This document shows positions 54,685-63,726 of a stretch of DNA of 64,000 nt, one piece after another (the first letter of the stretch is position 1; each line of letters starts with the position of its first letter). The stretch spans positions 124,001 to 188,000 of the forward strand of contig CAJXMW010000003.1 of assembly GCA_913056235.1 (NCBI GenBank), read 5' to 3'. This DNA comes from an uncultured Fodinibius sp. GTDB taxonomy: Bacteria > Bacteroidota > Rhodothermia > Balneolales > Balneolaceae. The translations under genes were made by a program, and so were the position numbers. The notes under the pieces are model-generated. The model searched no databases and was not told the origin of the DNA. It saw only the letters and a list, made by a program, of their open reading frames with translations.

Positions 54685-57183
54685 TTAGGAAGTAATTTCT
54701 TCCGCTTTTGCGCTGTCTTCGAATTTAGGTGTTGATGGTGTCTGGTTCTGATATTCATCCAGCGTAAACTCATCCACCTGTACCACATCAACACGGGCAT
54801 CTTCGGCTTTGCGAATAAGCTGCGCCTCTTCTTCAGTGATGATCTCCTTCTCAAGCGCCTGATCAATCACAAAACGTGGCTGGGTTTTCGGCAATTCTTT
54901 CTTTTTAGTCGCCACATGAATCTTCTTATACACCGGAGCAGCCTGCTCTAACAGCTCAAGTGCATGTTCATAACGGCCCATGGCCTGATCGTTATCTTCG
55001 GGAAGATAGATTCCATCCGTAAGTCGATCACGCTGCTCGCTGCGCTGCTGCATCGCCTGGGCTACTTTGTGCCCCAGTTTGTCGGACGGCATAGTACCAA
55101 TGCGATTCATACGTGACCACAGAGCAATAGGTCCATGGAACAGCCAGCTTAATCCCGGCACATTGATCTCGCGATAGATAGCATCAAAAGCTTCCTGAAT
55201 CTGAGCAAAGGCGTACTGCATCGACCATTCGAAAAAGATGCGATCCTCCTCGTTCTGGCCCTCTGCATCATACCGTCGCAGCGTGGCCGTGGCCAAGTAC
55301 ATCCAACTAAGGATATCAGCAAAGCGACCGCTGATCTTCTCTTTAATTTTGAGTCCGCCGCCGTAGGATCCCAGCGCTATATCCGCCAAGAAAGCAAAAG
55401 AGGCTGACGTCCACGAAAGCTTCTTGTAATATTTTGCAGGTCCACTAACCGGCGACGAAGCAATAGTCCCGCGAGTTAGACTCATCAAAAGGGCACGGGC
55501 TGTATTGCGTCCAACATGCCCAATATGCTTCCAGAAAGCGTTATCGAATGCTTTTACATCACCATTGGTGAGCGCATCAATTTCGTCATAGGCATATGGG
55601 TGACAACGAATGGCTCCCTGCCCAAAAATCATCAAACTACGTGTCAGGATATTGGCTCCCTCTACGGTAATAGCAATAGGCATTGAGATGTAACTATGTG
55701 CAAAAATGTTGCGCGGACCGCGTGAGATACCAGCTCCGCCCTGTATATCCATTGCATCGGTGATGATCTTGCGTCCAAGTTCGGTAAAATTATATTTGGC
55801 GATGGCCGTAACTACCGACGGCTTTTCGCCCATATCGAGACCGGCACAGGTGTAACGACGAGCAGCATCCATCAGGTAGGTTAATCCACCAATACGCGCC
55901 ATCGGTTCTTCAATTCCTTCAAACTTACCAATGTTGATACCAAACTGTCGGCGTACGGCGGTATAAGCTCCAATTGCTCGAGTAGCAACTTTGGCGCCAC
56001 CTACGCTTTGAGCCGGTAGTGAGATACCGCGTCCAACGCCTAGTGACTCCATCAGCATACGCCAACCGTTACCGGCCTGTTCGGGTCCGCCAATAATCTG
56101 ATCGACAGAAACAACTGCATCGTCACCGTCAATGGGGCAGTTATAAAATGGTACTCCCATCGGATCATGGCGGCGGCCCAGCTTAATTCCTTCGGTGTCA
56201 CTCGGGATGAGCGCGCAGGTGATCCCCAGATCTTCTCCTTTACCAAGGTGGTTTTCGGGATCGCGCAGTTTAAACGCCAGGCCAATGACCGTAGAAATGG
56301 CCGCCAGCGTAATGTAGCGCTTTGTAAAGTTAAGCCTAATATACAGCTCTCCATCATCGCCCTTAAATACTTCTCCTTCGGCCGTCATCGCACCAGCATC
56401 AGATCCGGCTGTGGGCTCAGTCAGGGCAAAGCAAGGCATTTCTTCACCGGTTGCAAGACGGGGCAAGTAGTGATCTTTCTGCTCCTTTGTACCGTAGTGC
56501 ATCAATAGTTCGGCCGGACCCAAAGAGTTGGGCACCATAACAGTGGTCGCCAAGGGGCCGCATCGTGATGCCAGCTTGCCAATAATGGCGCTGTGCGCAC
56601 TGGCCGAGAATTCGAGTCCGCCATACTCCTCGGGGATAATTAGCCCAAAGAATTTATGCTCACGCATGAACTGCCATACTTCATCCGTAAATCCCTTACG
56701 TACAAATACATCCCAGTCGTCCACCATTGAGCAAAGCTCTTCTACGGGACCTTCCAGAAATTCCTTTTCCTTCTCCGACAGATCGGGATACGATTCATTG
56801 GCCAGTCGATTCAAATCGGGCTTGCCGGAAAATAGCTCGGCATCTACCCATACGTTGCCAGCCTCAATAGCCGTGCGTTCCGTCTCCGAAATCGCCGGCA
56901 GGAAGTTTAGGGCATCCAACAATTTCATCAACGGACCAGTGAGCACCGTACGGCGTATAGGTTTTACATTAAACACAATTACCAGCACCGTGTAGGTCAC
57001 AAAAAGCCAGGTTGGTGCAGCAAATCCCCATAGTGCGATATATCCGGCCGCAGCCCAAGCCCACAGGGGCGTTCCCCAGAAAGCAAAAAGTGTGGCTACG
57101 ATAATCATGCTTGTAATGACAGCCCACAAGGGGTTCTGATACAAGATGCCAAAACTTTCATTTAAGAATTCCATAATAGTCAC
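54685..57183 (-). CDS. fadE: Acyl-CoA dehydrogenase, FadE type
   Basis: 832 residues, close to E. coli FadE (814). The N-terminus is hydrophobic, with two or three membrane helices within residues 1-75. The dehydrogenase domain follows: HKFFGLIIPEEYGGLEFSA, the FAD-contact region CFALTEPTAGSDAGAM, and the catalytic region with KYNFTELGRKIITDAMDIQGGAGISRGPRN. A C-terminal domain covers the last 250 residues. It carries out the first oxidation of beta-oxidation. It follows a TetR gene by 14 bases, so that regulator probably controls it. No fadAB is nearby. Confidence 0.92.
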   Translation of the reverse strand: MTIMEFLNESFGILYQNPLWAVITSMIIVATLFAFWGTPLWAWAAAGYIALWGFAAPTWLFVTYTVLVIVFNVKPIRRTVLTGPLMKLLDALNFLPAISETERTAIEAGNVWVDAELFSGKPDLNRLANESYPDLSEKEKEFLEGPVEELCSMVDDWDVFVRKGFTDEVWQFMREHKFFGLIIPEEYGGLEFSASAHSAIIGKLASRCGPLATTVMVPNSLGPAELLMHYGTKEQKDHYLPRLATGEEMPCFALTEPTAGSDAGAMTAEGEVFKGDDGELYIRLNFTKRYITLAAISTVIGLAFKLRDPENHLGKGEDLGITCALIPSDTEGIKLGRRHDPMGVPFYNCPIDGDDAVVSVDQIIGGPEQAGNGWRMLMESLGVGRGISLPAQSVGGAKVATRAIGAYTAVRRQFGINIGKFEGIEEPMARIGGLTYLMDAARRYTCAGLDMGEKPSVVTAIAKYNFTELGRKIITDAMDIQGGAGISRGPRNIFAHSYISMPIAITVEGANILTRSLMIFGQGAIRCHPYAYDEIDALTNGDVKAFDNAFWKHIGHVGRNTARALLMSLTRGTIASSPVSGPAKYYKKLSWTSASFAFLADIALGSYGGGLKIKEKISGRFADILSWMYLATATLRRYDAEGQNEEDRIFFEWSMQYAFAQIQEAFDAIYREINVPGLSWLFHGPIALWSRMNRIGTMPSDKLGHKVAQAMQQRSEQRDRLTDGIYLPEDNDQAMGRYEHALELLEQAAPVYKKIHVATKKKELPKTQPRFVIDQALEKEIITEEEAQLIRKAEDARVDVVQVDEFTLDEYQNQTPSTPKFEDSAKAEEITS

Positions 57184-57197
57184 CTTATCGGTTAAAG

Positions 57198-57824
57198 CTA
57201 CTCGTCGAAATTAGTATTTGTCTTCAAGGATGTACGAACCTGGTATCCTTTGATAATATGGTCGATTGATTCCTCAATAAATTTTTCCTGATCAATACGG
57301 GTATCAAGTCGTTGCGACAATACAACCGACATTACCCCGTGCAGCTGAGCCCAAAACGTATAGGCTGCAATGCGGGGCTGATCCTCGGCAATCAAACCAG
57401 ACCTAACCCCTTCCTCTAGTACTTGGGTCACGATTTCATAACCTTTGCGCGCCTTGCGAAATTTTTCTTTGGGATACCGGCTCATTTCATCAGAACTAAT
57501 CAGATAAATGACCTGATATTCACGCGGATTGTCGAGTGCAAAACCTACATATTCATAAGCCAGCTCCTTCAGCTTTGCAATGGGATCTTCGTGCTCAACG
57601 GTGGACACTTCCAGTCGATTATTCAACCGTTCGATCGCCTCCTCCATCAAAGTGTGTACAAGATCGTCCTTGTTTTCGAAATGCAGATAAATGCTCGTAG
57701 CACTCACATCAATTGCACGTGCAATCTTGCGCAGCGAAAAGTTGCGGTATCCATCCGAGAGCAACACTTGGCGCGCCGCATCCACAATTTGCTGTTTTAG
57801 ACTTATTTTTTGGGCTTCATCCAT
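57198..57824 (-). CDS. TetR/AcrR-family regulator, probable repressor of fadE
   Basis: 208 residues from the ATG at 57824; an upstream GTG at 57842 would place the operator-like dyad inside the gene and is not chosen. The N-terminal helix-turn-helix is typical: AARQVLLSDGYRNFSLRKIA, ID VSATSIYLHFENKDDLVHTL. The C-terminal ligand domain contains DNPREYQVIYLIS. It precedes fadE in the same operon (14-base gap) and likely responds to an acyl-CoA. Autoregulation is suggested by GTTAAC-N3-GTTAAC at 57835-57849. Confidence 0.88.
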   Translation of the reverse strand: MDEAQKISLKQQIVDAARQVLLSDGYRNFSLRKIARAIDVSATSIYLHFENKDDLVHTLMEEAIERLNNRLEVSTVEHEDPIAKLKELAYEYVGFALDNPREYQVIYLISSDEMSRYPKEKFRKARKGYEIVTQVLEEGVRSGLIAEDQPRIAAYTFWAQLHGVMSVVLSQRLDTRIDQEKFIEESIDHIIKGYQVRTSLKTNTNFDE

Positions 57825-57834
57825 ATAGGCAAAG

Positions 57835-57849
57835 GTTAACACTGTTAAC
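57835..57849. promoter_or_regulatory. Operator-like dyad of the TetR-fadE operon
   Basis: GTTAACACTGTTAAC: two GTTAAC words, each itself a palindrome, three bases apart, giving an overall dyad. It lies 11-25 bases before the TetR start at 57824, a place expected for TetR-type autorepression. The protein bound is inferred, not shown. Confidence 0.5.
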
Positions 57850-57928
57850 TAAATTAAGTAAACATTTCTTTCAGGATAAAGCAATACCAGACTACTATTT
57901 TATTACTTAAACATTAAATATGCTTGAA

Positions 57929-58612
57929 TCAATCCAGTATAGGATCTTCCGGCAAACTGAATTTTAGGTAGGAAATAGTTCGCCCATCGGCTAAGTGACG
58001 CTTTTCATAGTCCGTCTTGATAGTGACAAGCTCATCCTCAACCTTCTTTTGATGAATATTTTTTTTTAGATCCAACACTTCGCAACCAGTTTCCTCCATC
58101 ACTTGACGGGTAAATAAAAACAAATCGTCATCATCTGTTTTGAAATGAATCGTCGCCCCAGGCTTCAACACCTTCTGGTAGATATTCAAAAACTTGGGAG
58201 AGGTGAGTCGTTTATTACTATCAGGACTGCGCGGGTAGGGATCCGGAAAAGTAATCCAGACATCACTGACCTCACCAGGCGCAAAGTATTCTTCGAGGTG
58301 ATCGATGTACATTCGAATAAAACGCACATTGTCCAGCTCGTTGTCCAGGGCTGTTTTGGCGCCCCGCCAGATACGGTCGCCTTTGATATCAATTCCGATG
58401 TAGTTTTTGTCGGGATTTCTCCGTGCAAGCTCGAGGGTATATTTACCTTTACCACATCCCAACTCACACACGATAGGATTGTCGTTGCCAAATACATCCG
58501 TATGCCAGCGGCCTTTGGGTTTATCGGTCTCTGGATCCTGGAAATCGGTAAGCTCAAGCGTGTTTTCGAATTGCGAGACCTCCTCGAACTTTTCGAGTTT
58601 TCCTTTGCTCAT
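57929..58612 (-). CDS. trmB: tRNA (guanine-N7-)-methyltransferase
   Basis: 227 residues. It methylates G46 of tRNA. The SAM-binding motif CELGCGKGKYTLELARRNP, motif IGIDIKGDR, the DHLEEYFAPGEVSDVWITFPDPYPR segment and TDDDDLF are as in TrmB. DPYPR replaces the DPWPKxRHxKRR form of many bacteria, but the surrounding pattern holds. It follows the pdxH stop by 84 bases on the same strand. Confidence 0.92.
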   Translation of the reverse strand: MSKGKLEKFEEVSQFENTLELTDFQDPETDKPKGRWHTDVFGNDNPIVCELGCGKGKYTLELARRNPDKNYIGIDIKGDRIWRGAKTALDNELDNVRFIRMYIDHLEEYFAPGEVSDVWITFPDPYPRSPDSNKRLTSPKFLNIYQKVLKPGATIHFKTDDDDLFLFTRQVMEETGCEVLDLKKNIHQKKVEDELVTIKTDYEKRHLADGRTISYLKFSLPEDPILD

Positions 58613-58696
58613 CGATCTGTGAAAATTTCTATATGGAATAGTTACTTTTGGAAAACAAAATGGATACTAAAACTCCGTGTCATCGTAGAAATGAGT

Positions 58697-59350
58697 CTAC
58701 GGCGCCAGGCGTGATTTGGACCAGTGATCGCCTTCTTTATTGTAGCAGATACGGTCGTGCATACGTCCTTTGCGTCCCTGCCAAAATTCTATACGGTTCG
58801 GCTGCAAGAGATACCCACCCCAGAATTCGGGCAGCGGCACTTCTTGGTCTTTAAAACGCTGCTCAATCTCTTTGAATTTGGCTACCAGTGCATCGCGCGA
58901 ATCAACCTCAGTGCTCTGCTGGGAGGCCCAGGCACCGATCTGGCTCAAGCGGGGACGCTGGCGAAAATAATTCTCAGAATCCTCTTTACTCACCTTCTGG
59001 ACCGTACCCTCGATACGCACTTGGCGCTCGAGAGCAGCCCAATAGAAACATAGGGCAGCTTGAGGATTTTCGTCCAGCTCTCTGCCCTTGCGACTATTGT
59101 AATTCGTATAAAACCGGAAACCCTGCTCATCGACACCTTTTAGCAGCACAATCCGCGACGACGGTCGCCCATCATTTGTAGCCGTAGATAACGTCATCGC
59201 ATTGACATCAAGTAAATCCGCTGAAAGGGCCTGCTCAAACCACTTCACAAACTGATCGATGGGATCGTCGCAGACCTCCGATTCCAACAGTTCTTGTTTC
59301 GTATAGTCGCGGCGTAGCTCATCTACGCTTTTTTCCTCGTCACCAGACAT
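58697..59350 (-). CDS. pdxH: Pyridoxamine 5'-phosphate oxidase
   Basis: 217 residues, the normal length. It uses FMN to oxidise pyridoxamine or pyridoxine phosphate to PLP. Signatures include RIVLLKGVDEQGFRFYTNYNSRKGRE, LCFYWAALERQVRIEGTV, GAWASQQS and the C-terminal WGGYLLQPNRIEFWQG. A strong AAGGAGGT ribosome site precedes the ATG, with nine bases between this start and the upstream redoxin gene's stop, so they form an operon. PLP made here would serve the many PLP enzymes in the window. Confidence 0.95.
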   Translation of the reverse strand: MSGDEEKSVDELRRDYTKQELLESEVCDDPIDQFVKWFEQALSADLLDVNAMTLSTATNDGRPSSRIVLLKGVDEQGFRFYTNYNSRKGRELDENPQAALCFYWAALERQVRIEGTVQKVSKEDSENYFRQRPRLSQIGAWASQQSTEVDSRDALVAKFKEIEQRFKDQEVPLPEFWGGYLLQPNRIEFWQGRKGRMHDRICYNKEGDHWSKSRLAP

Positions 59351-59359
59351 AGGACCTCC

Positions 59360-59938
59360 TTATGCAAAGTAGTCGGGTTCATTACCTTCCTTCCACTTGA
59401 TATTGCATCCAACACTGGGCTTCTGATCCTCTTTCACCTTGCCATCGAAAAGTAATTCAACTGCTTCACGGAGATCGCTACCGGTCACTGGCTCATCATT
59501 ACCCGGCCGGCTGTCATCAAACTGACCGCGATAGACCAGTTCATCATTCTCATCAAAAAGGAATAAATCAGGTGTACATGCAGCTCGATATGCTTTGGCA
59601 ACCTCTTGAGTTCCATCGTAAAGATATGGGAAAGAAAATTGTTTCTCCCGAGCCTCTGCAGCCATTTTAACCGGGCTATCGGCAGGATAATTCTCAACGT
59701 CATTTGAGCTGATGGCTACCACGCCAATACCCTTTTGCTGCAGGTCGCGAGCCGCAATGACAAATTCATCCAAAATATGCTGCACATAGGGACAGTGATT
59801 ACACATAAAAACCACCAGTAGTCCCTTGGCGTTGTCAAAATCATCCAGCGAAACAAGCTGGTTGTTTACCGTATCAAATAGTTTAAAGTCAGGAGCTTGC
59901 GTCCCGAGCTCCATCATTGTGGAAGGAGTACTAGACAT
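59360..59938 (-). CDS. Thioredoxin-like/redoxin-domain protein
   Basis: 192 residues. The peroxiredoxin-like fold is visible: LGTQAPDFKLFDTVNNQLVSLDDF, VVFMCNHCPYVQHILDE with a CxxC pair, then GVVAISSNDVENYPADSP and AACTPDLFLFDEND. The CNHC site gives a thiol active centre and a third cysteine sits in ACTPD. It lacks a signal peptide. Promoter element TATATTTG (minus strand, 59992-59985) lies about 46 bases upstream. First gene of an operon with pdxH. Confidence 0.85.
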   Translation of the reverse strand: MSSTPSTMMELGTQAPDFKLFDTVNNQLVSLDDFDNAKGLLVVFMCNHCPYVQHILDEFVIAARDLQQKGIGVVAISSNDVENYPADSPVKMAAEAREKQFSFPYLYDGTQEVAKAYRAACTPDLFLFDENDELVYRGQFDDSRPGNDEPVTGSDLREAVELLFDGKVKEDQKPSVGCNIKWKEGNEPDYFA

Positions 59939-59984
59939 AAAGCAAAATAGTATTTTGAGTTATTTTTTATTCAGACTGAATATA

Positions 59985-59992
59985 CAAATATA
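59985..59992 (-). promoter_or_regulatory. Putative -7 element (TATATTTG) of the redoxin-pdxH operon
   Basis: Minus strand TATATTTG, an exact TAnnTTTG match, 46 bases upstream of the ATG at 59938. The -33 box expected 19 bases further reads TATT, so only the -7 element is well supported. Confidence 0.4.
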
Positions 59993-60049
59993 AGTCCGTT
60001 ACTGTTCCCTGAATATATATGAAATGAAATGGAAAAGTGAATAAAAAAA

Positions 60050-60083
60050 CCAGAGGAATATTACAACGTACACAAAGGTCTGG
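60050..60083 (-). terminator. Possible terminator of the radical SAM gene
   Basis: On the minus strand CCAGA pairs with TCTGG about 24 bases later, followed by a run of seven T (plus strand AAAAAAA before 60050). The stem is short, so confidence is modest. Confidence 0.4.
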
Positions 60084-60093
60084 CGCCCAGTCA

Positions 60094-61152
60094 TCAGAAC
60101 AAATTTAGCTGTCCCTGTTGCGGCCGCTGGAAATGTTCAGTAGACAACGAAAGCGGTGTTTCATTGAATCCCAACTTCTTCGTCTGAATGTTAAACATAT
60201 TTCGAATTTGATCCGCAAATTCACCGTCGCCGTGAAAGCGTTCACCAAATTCACTTTTGTTCAGCTGACCGTCACGCATGTTCTTAATTCTATTTAGCAC
60301 CTTTTCTTTTCGATCGGGGAAGTGCTGCTCCAGCCATTCCCTAAATAAATCTTTGACGGCGTAGGGCAATCGCACGATCGTATATCCCGCATGGGTTGCT
60401 CCTGCCTCACGCGCCGCTTCTAAGATATCGGCCACTTCGTGATCTGTGAGTCCCGGGATGACGGGCGCAACATTCACCCCCACCGAGATGCCGCGCTCTG
60501 ACAGCTCTTTTATTGCTTTCAAACGGCGTGGCGGCTGCGAGGTCCGGGGTTCCATCACACGAGCCAAGTCGCGGTCAAGCGTAGTTACCGAAAGCGTCAC
60601 ATGCACTGCATTATACTGTGCAAGCTCCTGCAGCAGGTCCAGATCGTGCGTTACCAGGTAATTCTTGGTGATGATCCCCACCGGGTTTCGCGCCTCAGCA
60701 AATACTTTCAGGCAATCACGCGAAATCTCCAGCTCACGCTCAATGGGCTGATAAGGATCAGTGACTCCACTCAACGTGATGGATTCTGGTTTCCAACTCT
60801 TGGAAGCAAACTTGTCCCGCAGCTTCTCGGCCGCATCATATTTGACCATGATACGAGATTCGAAATCAAGCCCTGGCGAAAATCCCAAAAACTCATGGGT
60901 GGGACGTGCGTAACAATAAATACAACCGTGCTCGCATCCGCGGTAGGGGTTCAATCCATAGGTAAACGGGATGTCGGGACTGTCGTTCTCTGAGAGGATT
61001 TGTTTGGTGTCATCGCGAATCAGCTTAGTATCCTGTGATGGTTTTTCGCCGGTTTCCTCATCAAGGTCATAATCGGTATACCGGCCCTCAAAACGGTTGG
61101 CCGGATTGTCGGAAGCACCCCGGCCACGAATAGGATTTTTGTCATTATTCAT
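60094..61152 (-). CDS. PA0069-type radical SAM protein
   Basis: 352 residues. The iron-sulfur motif is C-x3-C-x2-C: Cys73, Cys77 and Cys80 in NPYRGCEHGCIYCYARPTHE. The following FLGFSPGLDFESRIMVK and SGVTDPYQPIERE are shared with the PA0069/SplB-related group. No substrate has been established for most of this family. The gene appears alone, with a possible weak terminator after it and a redoxin gene further downstream. Confidence 0.88.
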   Translation of the reverse strand: MNNDKNPIRGRGASDNPANRFEGRYTDYDLDEETGEKPSQDTKLIRDDTKQILSENDSPDIPFTYGLNPYRGCEHGCIYCYARPTHEFLGFSPGLDFESRIMVKYDAAEKLRDKFASKSWKPESITLSGVTDPYQPIERELEISRDCLKVFAEARNPVGIITKNYLVTHDLDLLQELAQYNAVHVTLSVTTLDRDLARVMEPRTSQPPRRLKAIKELSERGISVGVNVAPVIPGLTDHEVADILEAAREAGATHAGYTIVRLPYAVKDLFREWLEQHFPDRKEKVLNRIKNMRDGQLNKSEFGERFHGDGEFADQIRNMFNIQTKKLGFNETPLSLSTEHFQRPQQGQLNLF

Positions 61153-61242
61153 AAGAAATCACTAAATCTACATTACTATCTAAATATAAGCATGCAGACT
61201 GACAACCCTATGACACCAAACACCTGCAAAATCCCTTATCTC

Positions 61243-62046
61243 CTATGAACATGGCGCATTCACAAAATTTTCGTCCCAGCACCTTATTTCGGTTCCATCA
61301 TCAACAGATCCGATATTGCTATCTGTATTCCACAATACCTGCCAGTCATTAGAATCCGAAAACATATATGTTAAGTCATAATCCGATGAATTCTGTATAT
61401 AATCTGCCGAAAAGTCGACTGATCCATCCTCAGCATAAGCTTTCACAGAAAAAACCTTTTCATCATCACTCGTTACCATCCACGAATTATCAAAAGCTTT
61501 GACTTCCTGATTGGTCTCAGGATTTAATGAGTTAAAGGTCCAGGTGCCTTGCAAGCCATCTTCAGATACAGTTCCCTCCATAACCTTATAGTTTTCGTAA
61601 CTATTTCCCTGCCCATCATCATATGTCAAATATAATACCCACTCCCATCTGTCTGCAACCTCCCTGGATGTTAACAGGATTTCCGCGGTCTCATTTCCAT
61701 AAGAGTACATATAGCTCCACTGCCACTCTCCTTCTGTAAACGTAGCATCCTGTTGATTCGCAGCCTGCAAGAAACCAGAATAAACTGATCCAAAGGTGTA
61801 GAAACTACTAAACCCCAACACCGAATTTCTTGCATAGTAATAGTTTGATGTATCGGCAATAGTAGTGGACTGGACCTTGGGTTGATTGTCAATAAAGAAT
61901 GACAAATCCGGTTGTGCATCTTTGTTTATAGCAGTTGGCAACGACGGCGGATTATTATTGGTCTCATCACTGTCGCTACTGCTGCTACAGCTTATTACAA
62001 ACAACCCCAATAACACATAGACTAGACTCTTGGTTGACTCCCTCAT
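61243..62046 (-). CDS. Hypothetical lipoprotein ending in a CWDEN...PCS motif
   Basis: 267 residues. Lipobox VISC near residue 20, followed by a serine/aspartate-rich linker. The body is acidic and rich in tyrosine, tryptophan and serine with a predicted beta character (WEWVLYLTYDDGQGN, LQGTWTFNSLN). The last residues read CWDENFVNAPCS, which is shared with the partial lipoprotein at 63727-64000 and may form a disulfide. A strong AAGGAGGT ribosome site stands before the ATG, and TATATTTG is at 62098-62105. No family recognised. Confidence 0.75.
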   Translation of the reverse strand: MRESTKSLVYVLLGLFVISCSSSSDSDETNNNPPSLPTAINKDAQPDLSFFIDNQPKVQSTTIADTSNYYYARNSVLGFSSFYTFGSVYSGFLQAANQQDATFTEGEWQWSYMYSYGNETAEILLTSREVADRWEWVLYLTYDDGQGNSYENYKVMEGTVSEDGLQGTWTFNSLNPETNQEVKAFDNSWMVTSDDEKVFSVKAYAEDGSVDFSADYIQNSSDYDLTYMFSDSNDWQVLWNTDSNIGSVDDGTEIRCWDENFVNAPCS

Positions 62047-62097
62047 GGGTACCTCCTTAAAGAATGAGTTTTTAGTTTATTAAAAGGACAAGATTAC

Positions 62098-62105
62098 CAA
62101 ATATA
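62098..62105 (-). promoter_or_regulatory. Putative -7 element (TATATTTG) of the lipoprotein gene
   Basis: Minus strand TATATTTG, exact TAnnTTTG match, about 52 bases upstream of the ATG at 62046. The -33 region does not match well. Confidence 0.35.
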
Positions 62106-62196
62106 TCCCACCAACTTTTATTTTGATCTTGGCCTTATTACTCTAAATATACGGAAGTCCCAAATAAATTTCCCTATCTATTTATTTTTTATGTAT

Positions 62197-63558
62197 TTAA
62201 GCTCGATACACCGTTTTTATATTTACGAATTCTTTAATGCCAAAGTGCGAGAGCTCACGTCCAAAGCCGGATTCTTTGATGCCTCCAAACGGCAACCGCG
62301 GATCAGACTTCACAAATTCATTGATGAAACAGCATCCAGCCTGGAGCTCATTTGCCGCAATTTTCTCGGCATGATCCACGTCCTCGGAAAAGATGGCCGC
62401 GCCCAGTCCGTAGTCGGTATCATTGGCTACCTTGATAGCTTCCTGCTCATCTTTCACCTTGATCACCGAGGCGACTGGGCCAAATAATTCCTCCTCGTAC
62501 GCTGGCATGCCGGGTCCTACGTTGGTCAATACTGTTGGCGGATAGAAATAGCCACCACGATCGGGGATTTCACCGCCAAGCTCACAATTAGCCCCGGCCT
62601 CGATACTGTCCTGCACCTGCTTGTGGAGCTTGTCGCGAAGATCCTCACGGGCCATGGGGCCAATATCGGTGGAGCTATTTGTGGGATCACCTATACGCTT
62701 TAGCTGCATCCGATCGATCACGGCATCCAGAAATTGATCATAGTTATCCTCCACCACAATGTAGCGCTTGGCAGCAATGCAGCTTTGTCCGCTGTTAAGG
62801 AGGCGCGATGTCACGCATGTTTCGGCCGCCGCTTCGATATCAGCATCGGCAAAAATTACATAGGGATCGCTGCCGCCCAGCTCCAACACGGTCTTCTTTA
62901 GTTGGCTGCCCGCCTGCGATGCTACTGCCTTACCAGCCCTTGTGCTGCCGGTAAGCGTCACTGCTGCAATGCCGGGATTGGCAATCAACTCCTGAGTCTG
63001 ATCCACATCGGCAACCGCGGTACGGAACAGATCCTCTGGAATGCCGGCATCGTGCATCACCTCTTCGATCGCCAGCGCACAACCAGTGACATTAGGGGCG
63101 TGTTTCAGAATGGCGGCATTGCCAGCCATGAGCGCAGGAGCACCAAATCGAAAAAGCTGCCAAAAGGGGAAATTCCATGGCATAATAGCCAGCACCGTAC
63201 CCAGCGGATTAAAGGTCACGTAGCTCTTTGCAGCATCCGATTCAATGGGTTGATCCTGCAAAAAGCTTTCGGCATTATCGGCGTAGTATTCGCATACCCA
63301 GGCACATTTTTCGCTTTCAGATTCGCCCTGCGGCAGCGGCTTGCCCATTTCCCGGGCCATCAACTCAGCAAACTCTTCTTTCCGATCTTTCAGGATCTGG
63401 GCCGCCTTTTGCAATCTTTCGGCTCGCTCATCAAATGATTTCTTACGCCAGCTTTCTTGGGCTTTATTAGTGTTCTGAACAATCTCGTTCAGTTCAGCAT
63501 CGTCCATTAAATCATATTCCTGAATCTTTTCTCCTGTGGTGGGATTAATCGTTTCCAT
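62197..63558 (-). CDS. NAD-type succinate-semialdehyde dehydrogenase (YneI/Sad-like)
   Basis: 453 residues, ALDH superfamily; short, like E. coli Sad/YneI rather than GabD. Catalytic residues: Asn129 in IMPWNFPF, Glu226 in VLELGGSDPYVIF and Cys260 in LLNSGQSCIAAKR. It oxidises succinate semialdehyde to succinate. The opening METINPTTGE and closing GFGRELSHFGIKEFVN are typical of this subfamily. It lies between two related lipoprotein genes and is the final step of GABA degradation; no GABA aminotransferase is adjacent. Confidence 0.9.
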   Translation of the reverse strand: METINPTTGEKIQEYDLMDDAELNEIVQNTNKAQESWRKKSFDERAERLQKAAQILKDRKEEFAELMAREMGKPLPQGESESEKCAWVCEYYADNAESFLQDQPIESDAAKSYVTFNPLGTVLAIMPWNFPFWQLFRFGAPALMAGNAAILKHAPNVTGCALAIEEVMHDAGIPEDLFRTAVADVDQTQELIANPGIAAVTLTGSTRAGKAVASQAGSQLKKTVLELGGSDPYVIFADADIEAAAETCVTSRLLNSGQSCIAAKRYIVVEDNYDQFLDAVIDRMQLKRIGDPTNSSTDIGPMAREDLRDKLHKQVQDSIEAGANCELGGEIPDRGGYFYPPTVLTNVGPGMPAYEEELFGPVASVIKVKDEQEAIKVANDTDYGLGAAIFSEDVDHAEKIAANELQAGCCFINEFVKSDPRLPFGGIKESGFGRELSHFGIKEFVNIKTVYRA

Positions 63559-63629
63559 AAGTATCGATATTCTTTGATTCGCCGTTAGATATCATAACCG
63601 ATAATCGGCTCTTCAGATTCCTGGATAAC

Positions 63630-63665
63630 ATAAAAAAGGCCCGCATTGAAAGCGAGCCTTTTAAT
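63630..63665 (-). terminator. Intrinsic terminator after the truncated lipoprotein gene
   Basis: AAGGC-c-CGC (63636-63644) pairs with GCG-a-GCCTT (63652-63660) and on the minus strand a run of six T follows (plus AAAAAA at 63632-63637). A second hairpin, GACGAC-N7-GTCGTC with flanking TTCATC/GATGAA arms (63682-63714), stands between the stop codon and this terminator. Confidence 0.75.
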
Positions 63666-63681
63666 TAAAAATTGCTGTAAA

Positions 63682-63714
63682 TTCATCAGACGACAAATCC
63701 AGTCGTCAGATGAA
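63682..63714 (-). repeat. Hairpin just after the truncated lipoprotein stop
   Basis: TTCATC-a-GACGAC (63682-63694), seven bases, GTCGTC-a-GATGAA (63702-63714). The two arms match except for one A-A mismatch. It precedes the terminator at 63630-63665, so the transcript end carries two hairpins in a row. Confidence 0.65.
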
Positions 63715-63726
63715 AATGATCACTCA

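Noticed and set aside
57825-57842. GTG start of the TetR gene at 57842
   Set aside because: It would put the GTTAAC dyad inside the coding region; the ATG at 57824 fits better.
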